Shown piece by piece: positions 5,148 through 8,541 of a DNA stretch of 8,541 nt; the first letter of the stretch is position 1; every line of letters begins with the position of its first letter. The stretch comes from Paracoccaceae bacterium (GTDB taxonomy: Bacteria; Pseudomonadota; Alphaproteobacteria; Rhodobacterales; Rhodobacteraceae), in NCBI GenBank assembly GCA_015485375.1, contig WFTU01000133.1, forward strand, positions 1 to 8,541. The letters are read 5' to 3'. A model generated the notes under the pieces. That model was not told the DNA's origin, ran no database searches, and saw only the letters and a list, made by a program, of their open reading frames with translations. The position numbers were made by a program, and so were the translations under genes.

Positions 5148-7616
5148 ATGAAACAGTTCGGGAATGCAGCCTTTCGCAGGGGCGCACTTGCTACATCTTC
5201 GGCAAGCGTCACGAATGGTGGATTTGTTGTGCTGGCCAACCTGCCCCCGATTGACGGGAAATCAGTCATCCACGCCGCAAAGCTCACGGCCATTCTCGCA
5301 AAATCCGGCAAACACGTCGTGACACTCTCGGAGAGCCCCCCGTCCTACGCCTTGACGAGGCTGGATTTCATGACACGCAAACGTTTCAATCTCACCCGCG
5401 CCCGAAGCCAAGCGACGATCGGGGCCGACAGCAGACTGGTGGTTTATACATCGGCCCTGCACAGCAAAGCCCCGGCACGCCAATCTCTTCGCCGTCGGTT
5501 CTTGCAAAACCGACGGCGAATCCTGTTTTATGTGTCAAGCGCACTGCGGGCGCGTTCGACAACGATCGTGCTGGATGTCTGGAACCCGCTGAAGCCTTCA
5601 TTCTGGCTCGGACTGATGTTGATTGCTGTTCTGTCCAGCCGAGCACGCCGGCTGCGCATTGAAACCCTGCATACCCCACCAGAATCCATGTGCGCGAGAT
5701 TGGGAGTGGCCGGTCCCGGGGGCATCTCCCTGTCCGAAGCTATTGACGAAGTGTTTTCGCTGAACCGTCATCAAGGTTCGTACGGGCGCCTAGACCCAAT
5801 ATGGCTGGAAACCGCCATTGAAAGCTGTCGTCGAAACAACGTCGATGATCGCGTCATCCGCGATCTGGAAGGGATCGCATTTCTTTGCCGCTCCATTGGT
5901 CCCGGAGGCGTGTTGGCCTTGCGGGCATTTGGCGGCGCCGGCGCGAACGAACCCGTACATCCATCGCCATCAGCAAAGTACCGGTTCGCAACCTCGCCTC
6001 CACCAGCAGATATGGTGCCACGCATTGTCAGCCACTTGCGGCAAATCTTGCCAGCGAAGTTGCATATCCCGCGACGGGCTTTGTGCAACGATGCAAACTT
6101 TCATTTCTGGTATATTCACAGCCTCCCTGCACGAAACCATATTCCGCCCCTTCCCCTGCCTCCAACCTGCGTGGACAAGATTGCGCGAAATCTGGAGGGC
6201 AACTCTCCAGAGACACTGGATGTATTGCTCTCGCTAGCCAGACGGGGCGAGACACTTGCGGCGCTACCCGCCCCGGTGAAAGCGTTTTTTCGCGCTCCGG
6301 TTGGCGGGCAGAGCGGTAACCTGTCACGCCTTGAACTGATATGTGCAGTACTCGCAGGGGCCGAAATCAGCGCACGCGATGTCGGCGAGACCCCCTGGAA
6401 GTCCGAAACGCTGCGCGACTGGTTCAGAACGTCCCTTTGCACAAAACTTCCGGCGCTGTCGTTATTTTCCACGTCAACAGTTCCCCGCCCACGCACAAGG
6501 ACGTTCGGGGTCGCTATCACAGGCGTCATTACCGGCCACAGCGGCCTTGCGCACAACGCCGAAATGCATGCGCAGTCGCTTCGGCGGATCGGCCTGGAAC
6601 CCGGCATGGTGTCCGTTTCTCCCGATACGCAAGCGTCCCTTCGTCTGCCATTTCACAACACACGAAAACTGCGCCGCAGCCTTGTGCTTCATAACGCCAA
6701 CGCCCCAAGTATTCCGCTACAGGTGCTTTCGCGCGAAGTCGCGCAGGGGGCCGATCCGGTGCATGTCGGCTTTCTGCTCTGGGAGCTTCGACAGGTGCCC
6801 CGTTCCCACTTGCTGGCAGGCAATATTCTGGACGACATCTGGGTGCCGAGCCGTTTTGTTCAGGAGATTTACCAGAACGCCTTTGACCGGCAGGTGTTCA
6901 ACATCGGCAAAAGCATACAGCTGCCCGATGTGAAGCCTGCTGATCTGACGGAATTGGGGATCAAACCTGAACACAAACTGTTTCTCCTCGTATTTGATGC
7001 CCACTCGATGGTCGAACGCAAGAATCCGCTTGCCGGAGTGCAGGCTTTTCTGAAAGCTTTCCCCGAAGACCCCGACGCAAGATTGCTGGTCAAAACCACT
7101 CCAATGCCGAAATCCGGGATTGGCGATCCCTACGGCCAAATGGCCGGTATTTTCCGGCTTGCCGAACAGGACCCCCGCATAGTTATCGAGCAAACAATCC
7201 TGCCGTTCCGCGACCTGCTGGCCCGCATCAGGCGTGCGGACTGCATCATTTCCCCCCATCGCGCGGAAGGATTCGGGTATATTCCTGCCTACGCCCTGTA
7301 TTATGGTCGGCCTGTGATAGTGACGGACTACTCCGGCACGCGGGAGTTTTGCACGCCAGAGACGGCCTTTCCTGTTCCATACAGACTGTCGGAAGTCGGC
7401 GCCGGCGCGTTCATAGACGACATTCCCGATGCTGTCTGGGCCGACATCGATACGGATGCTCTGGCTGACACTATACGCCATGTTGCATCCAGTCCGGACG
7501 AAGCCGCCATCAAGGCGAAGGCCGGACAAAATCTGGTTCGGGAGCGATTCAGTCCCGACCAATATGCCGGACGCATGCTTGAGCGACTTGTCGCACTCGG
7601 GATCGTGGACGCATAG
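5148..7616 (+). CDS. Large GT4-like glycosyltransferase with N-terminal extension, 822 aa
   Basis: The C-terminal part, from about residue 450, is a GT-B glycosyltransferase of GT4 type. It begins with FGVAITGVITGHSGLAHNAE (453 onward), the glycine-rich acceptor-side loop, and continues with VGFLLWELRQVP, DDIWVPSRFV, the donor-phosphate element HSMVERKNPL (Arg624, Lys625) and SPHRAEGFGYIPAYALYYGRPVIVTD. In that last motif Glu707 of EX7E is present but the second glutamate is Tyr715. GT4 enzymes transfer sugars from nucleotide sugars to glycans, lipids or proteins; donor and acceptor cannot be told. Residues 1-450 are less clear: about 24-65 (GFVVLANLPPIDGKSVIHAA) and 95-180 look like another Rossmann-type glycosyltransferase half, and about 345-440 look helical. 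The ATG at 5148 is weakly supported (GGAAAA upstream); an in-frame TTG at 5097 would add 17 residues. It stands alone on the plus strand, divergent from the pilus genes, and ends at a possible terminator. A role in exopolysaccharide or surface glycan synthesis is inference. Confidence 0.85.
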   Translation: MKQFGNAAFRRGALATSSASVTNGGFVVLANLPPIDGKSVIHAAKLTAILAKSGKHVVTLSESPPSYALTRLDFMTRKRFNLTRARSQATIGADSRLVVYTSALHSKAPARQSLRRRFLQNRRRILFYVSSALRARSTTIVLDVWNPLKPSFWLGLMLIAVLSSRARRLRIETLHTPPESMCARLGVAGPGGISLSEAIDEVFSLNRHQGSYGRLDPIWLETAIESCRRNNVDDRVIRDLEGIAFLCRSIGPGGVLALRAFGGAGANEPVHPSPSAKYRFATSPPPADMVPRIVSHLRQILPAKLHIPRRALCNDANFHFWYIHSLPARNHIPPLPLPPTCVDKIARNLEGNSPETLDVLLSLARRGETLAALPAPVKAFFRAPVGGQSGNLSRLELICAVLAGAEISARDVGETPWKSETLRDWFRTSLCTKLPALSLFSTSTVPRPRTRTFGVAITGVITGHSGLAHNAEMHAQSLRRIGLEPGMVSVSPDTQASLRLPFHNTRKLRRSLVLHNANAPSIPLQVLSREVAQGADPVHVGFLLWELRQVPRSHLLAGNILDDIWVPSRFVQEIYQNAFDRQVFNIGKSIQLPDVKPADLTELGIKPEHKLFLLVFDAHSMVERKNPLAGVQAFLKAFPEDPDARLLVKTTPMPKSGIGDPYGQMAGIFRLAEQDPRIVIEQTILPFRDLLARIRRADCIISPHRAEGFGYIPAYALYYGRPVIVTDYSGTREFCTPETAFPVPYRLSEVGAGAFIDDIPDAVWADIDTDALADTIRHVASSPDEAAIKAKAGQNLVRERFSPDQYAGRMLERLVALGIVDA

Positions 7617-7622
7617 AGTGCG

Positions 7623-7644
7623 CGCAGGTGACTACTTGCGTTTT
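7623..7644 (+). terminator. Possible intrinsic terminator of the glycosyltransferase gene
   Basis: On the plus strand CGCAGGT (7623-7629), loop GACT and ACTTGCG (7634-7640) form a 7-bp stem with one G-U pair, followed by TTTT (7641-7644). It starts seven bases after the glycosyltransferase stop codon. The T-run is short, so termination may be partial. The hairpin overlaps the last codons and stop (7632-7634) of the convergent DUF6324 gene. Confidence 0.45.
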
Positions 7645-7829
7645 GCTGTAACGGCACGCGCGCGCGCCGCTGCGGCACGCAACTCTTCCGCAATTTCCTC
7701 CGCCTCTTCGGGATCGAAGTCGAGCGGGAGTTCGAAGTCACCGGCCTCCACATACAAACGCACCATGCCCTGATCGGTCGGGCCGATTTGCAAATTTGCG
7801 GCGATTTCGCTTTCTTTATTGATACTCAT
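7632..7829 (-). CDS. DUF6324 family protein, 65 aa
   Basis: This is a small soluble acidic protein of unknown function. The opening MSINKESEIAANLQIGPTDQ followed by GMVRLYVEAG, a DFDPEEAEEIAEEL helix and a basic Ala/Arg-rich tail match what I remember of DUF6324, a small family of Rhodobacteraceae. Residues about 20-38 should form a beta hairpin and 39-60 a helix. There is no signal peptide, cysteine or catalytic motif. The ATG at 7829 is fixed by a perfect AGGAGG seven bases upstream; a longer frame from 7883 adds 18 unlikely residues. The strong ribosome-binding site suggests efficient translation. The gene converges on the glycosyltransferase gene with 15 bases between stop codons and is divergent from the tRNA gene, so it is probably transcribed alone. 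Confidence 0.85.
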   Translation of the reverse strand: MSINKESEIAANLQIGPTDQGMVRLYVEAGDFELPLDFDPEEAEEIAEELRAAAARARAVTAKRK

Positions 7830-7860
7830 GCCTGAACCTCCTGAATTTGGCGCATGGCTA

Positions 7861-7929
7861 ATGCGCCCGACGGCTTGCCGCAAGCAAAACTTGCATCTAG
7901 TGTAATTCCCTGTTGACCGTCGGGCGAAT
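7861..7929. repeat. 10-bp perfect inverted repeat between the DUF6324 and tRNA-His genes
   Basis: CGCCCGACGG (7864-7873) recurs inverted as CCGTCGGGCG (7917-7926), 43 bases apart; with one mismatch the match extends to 13 positions (7861-7873 and 7917-7929). Between the arms lies a smaller hairpin, GCAAG-CAAAA-CTTGC (7880-7894). On the minus strand this would fall in the promoter or leader of the DUF6324 gene; on the plus strand the right arm sits directly in the tRNA promoter spacer. It could be a paired leader RNA structure or a two-site operator. Confidence 0.5.
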
Positions 7930-7941
7930 AGTTATTACTTC
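7913..7941 (+). promoter_or_regulatory. Probable tRNA-His promoter
   Basis: TTGACC at 7913-7918 is a good -35 box. The AT-rich stretch TTATTACTT at 7932-7940 would hold the -10 box; at 17-bp spacing the hexamer is TACTTC, a weak match, while TATTAC fits only with a short spacer. The position, ending about 13 bases before the tRNA, is right for a tRNA promoter. Confidence 0.4.
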
Positions 7942-7953
7942 ACCCTCGGATGT

Positions 7954-8030
7954 GCCGGCGTAGCTCAGTTGGTTAGAGCGCTTGATTGTGGATCAAGAGG
8001 TCCCCCGTTCAATTCGGGGCGCTGGTACCA
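7954..8030 (+). tRNA. tRNA-His (anticodon GTG)
   Basis: The sequence folds as a complete cloverleaf: acceptor GCCGGCG (7954-7960) with CGCTGGT (8020-8026) including two G-U pairs, D stem GCTC/GAGC (7963-7966, 7976-7979), anticodon stem CTTGA/TCAAG around loop TTGTGGA with GTG at 7988-7990, and T stem CCCCG/CGGGG around TTCAATT. The discriminator is A at 8027 and CCA is encoded (8028-8030). The base before position 1 is T (7953), so the usual tRNA-His G at -1 is not encoded, and base 73 is A rather than C; both fit the known variant tRNA-His of a large alphaproteobacterial clade that includes Rhodobacterales. It reads cytosine- and uracil-ending His codons. No T-rich terminator is visible before the convergent gene ends 19 bases later. 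Confidence 0.97.
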
Positions 8031-8049
8031 CCCCCTCCCGCAATTTGCG

Positions 8050-8541
8050 TCAACGCCCCAGACACCTGCGCCAGATTTTCAAGGCGGGCTTCGGCTTGCC
8101 GGAGTAACTCTCCAATCCCGTATACACCCATGCCTTCGCAAGTTCCTGCACACTGCCCGGCAGTTTTCCCAGCGTGCCTTCGTAATCGACATTTACCCAG
8201 TTGATCAGAAAGGGAAAGTCCAGATTTTTGGCGTTCAGCAGTAGCATATTAACGAAGTCGGCCTGCGTGCTGGCAAATGCCGGCAGCAACAAACCGTTTA
8301 CTGTCACCTCGCGGGACATGGCGCCGGACTCGGCGATGGCAATCGGCTTGCCGAATTTCCGCGCGACGTCGAAATAGTTCGCCTTTGGCGGGTTCGGATG
8401 CAATATTCCGTAGCGATAGGTGCTCAGGGCCAGCAGGTCGCTATTCGCCATCAACTCCGTCACCGCAGGGATCTGCATTTGCGCCGTGCCTTTCGACTCG
8501 TCCTCGATCCCGCGCAGGAATTCGTATTGCACCGTCGAAAA
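8050..8541 (-). CDS. Glycoside hydrolase-like protein, C-terminal 163 residues (N-terminus outside window)
   Basis: The frame is open from the right edge to a TGA at 8050-8052, giving 163 visible residues. It looks like the last strands of a TIM-barrel glycoside hydrolase: FSTVQYEF at the edge, then SDLLALSTYRYG (a strand seen in barrels related to GH53 and clan A), then KPIAIAESG with a glutamate (codon 8329-8331) placed like a clan A nucleophile at the end of strand 7, then FPFLINWVNVDYEG as strand 8. The end, SYSGKPKPALKIWR, is also typical of such enzymes. The substrate cannot be inferred, and I do not assign a GH family. The gene converges on tRNA-His, 19 bases away. Being two genes from a glycosyltransferase fits a glycan-related neighbourhood, but nothing shows that they act together. 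Confidence 0.6.
   Translation of the reverse strand, partial: FSTVQYEFLRGIEDESKGTAQMQIPAVTELMANSDLLALSTYRYGILHPNPPKANYFDVARKFGKPIAIAESGAMSREVTVNGLLLPAFASTQADFVNMLLLNAKNLDFPFLINWVNVDYEGTLGKLPGSVQELAKAWVYTGLESYSGKPKPALKIWRRCLGR

Noticed and set aside
6717..7562. Minus-strand open frame of 281 codons inside the glycosyltransferase gene
   Set aside because: It is antisense to the conserved GT4-like domain and shows no recognisable domain or ribosome-binding site.
7954..8030. tRNA-His gene as an integration site of a mobile element
   Set aside because: No integrase and no second copy of the tRNA 3' end are present in the window; the flanking gene is not of phage type.
8039..8049. CGCAA-T-TTGCG as tRNA terminator
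   Set aside because: The 5-bp stem with a single-base loop cannot form a stable hairpin and no T-run follows.
7969..8244. Plus-strand open frames running from the tRNA into the hydrolase gene
   Set aside because: They start within the tRNA and overlap the hydrolase-like frame in antisense; the products have no domain or ribosome-binding site.
1..8541. CRISPR array, insertion sequence or toxin-antitoxin pair
   Set aside because: No regularly spaced direct repeats, terminal repeats with a transposase, or paired small genes were found on either strand.

Overview
The window reads as chromosomal DNA of an alphaproteobacterium, most likely Rhodobacterales (Roseobacter/Rhodobacter type). Four things point there: the DNA is GC-rich; the tRNA-His has A73 and no encoded G at -1, a hallmark of one alphaproteobacterial clade; two small proteins match Rhodobacteraceae-typical families from memory (DUF1523 and DUF6324); and a NuoE-NuoF-type diaphorase subunit is encoded as one polypeptide. 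No transposase, integrase, CRISPR array or phage gene was seen.

Layout, left to right. (1) Positions 1-1526, minus strand: the first 508 residues of a fused NuoE-NuoF flavoprotein, probably the beta subunit of a soluble NAD+-dependent formate dehydrogenase; its C-terminus lies beyond the left edge. (2) 1684-2328, plus: a DUF1523-type membrane protein, divergent from (1) across 157 bp. (3) 2337-4787, minus: three co-oriented genes, transcribed from high to low coordinates, for a TadG-like protein with a von Willebrand A domain, a TadE-like protein and a TadF-like pseudopilin, i.e. accessory parts of a Flp/Tad pilus. The first two overlap by ATGA. (4) 4788-5147: a 360-bp divergent intergenic region, more AT-rich than its surroundings and with several palindromes. 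(5) 5148-7616, plus: an 822-residue protein with a GT4-like glycosyltransferase domain in its C-terminal 370 residues and a poorly assignable N-terminal 450. (6) 7632-7829, minus: a 65-residue DUF6324-type protein with a consensus ribosome-binding site. (7) 7954-8030, plus: tRNA-His(GTG). (8) 8050-8541, minus: the C-terminal 163 residues of a protein resembling a TIM-barrel glycoside hydrolase, entering from the right edge.

Genes (3), (5) and (8) could all act at the cell surface (pilus assembly, glycan synthesis, glycan processing), which suggests an adhesion or envelope neighbourhood, but they are separate transcription units and a shared function is inference. The formate dehydrogenase-type gene, the tRNA and the two small family proteins look like ordinary core-genome content. 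The most distinctive signals are the missing second glutamate of the glycosyltransferase EX7E motif together with the large N-terminal extension, and the unexplained inverted repeats in the two divergent intergenic regions.
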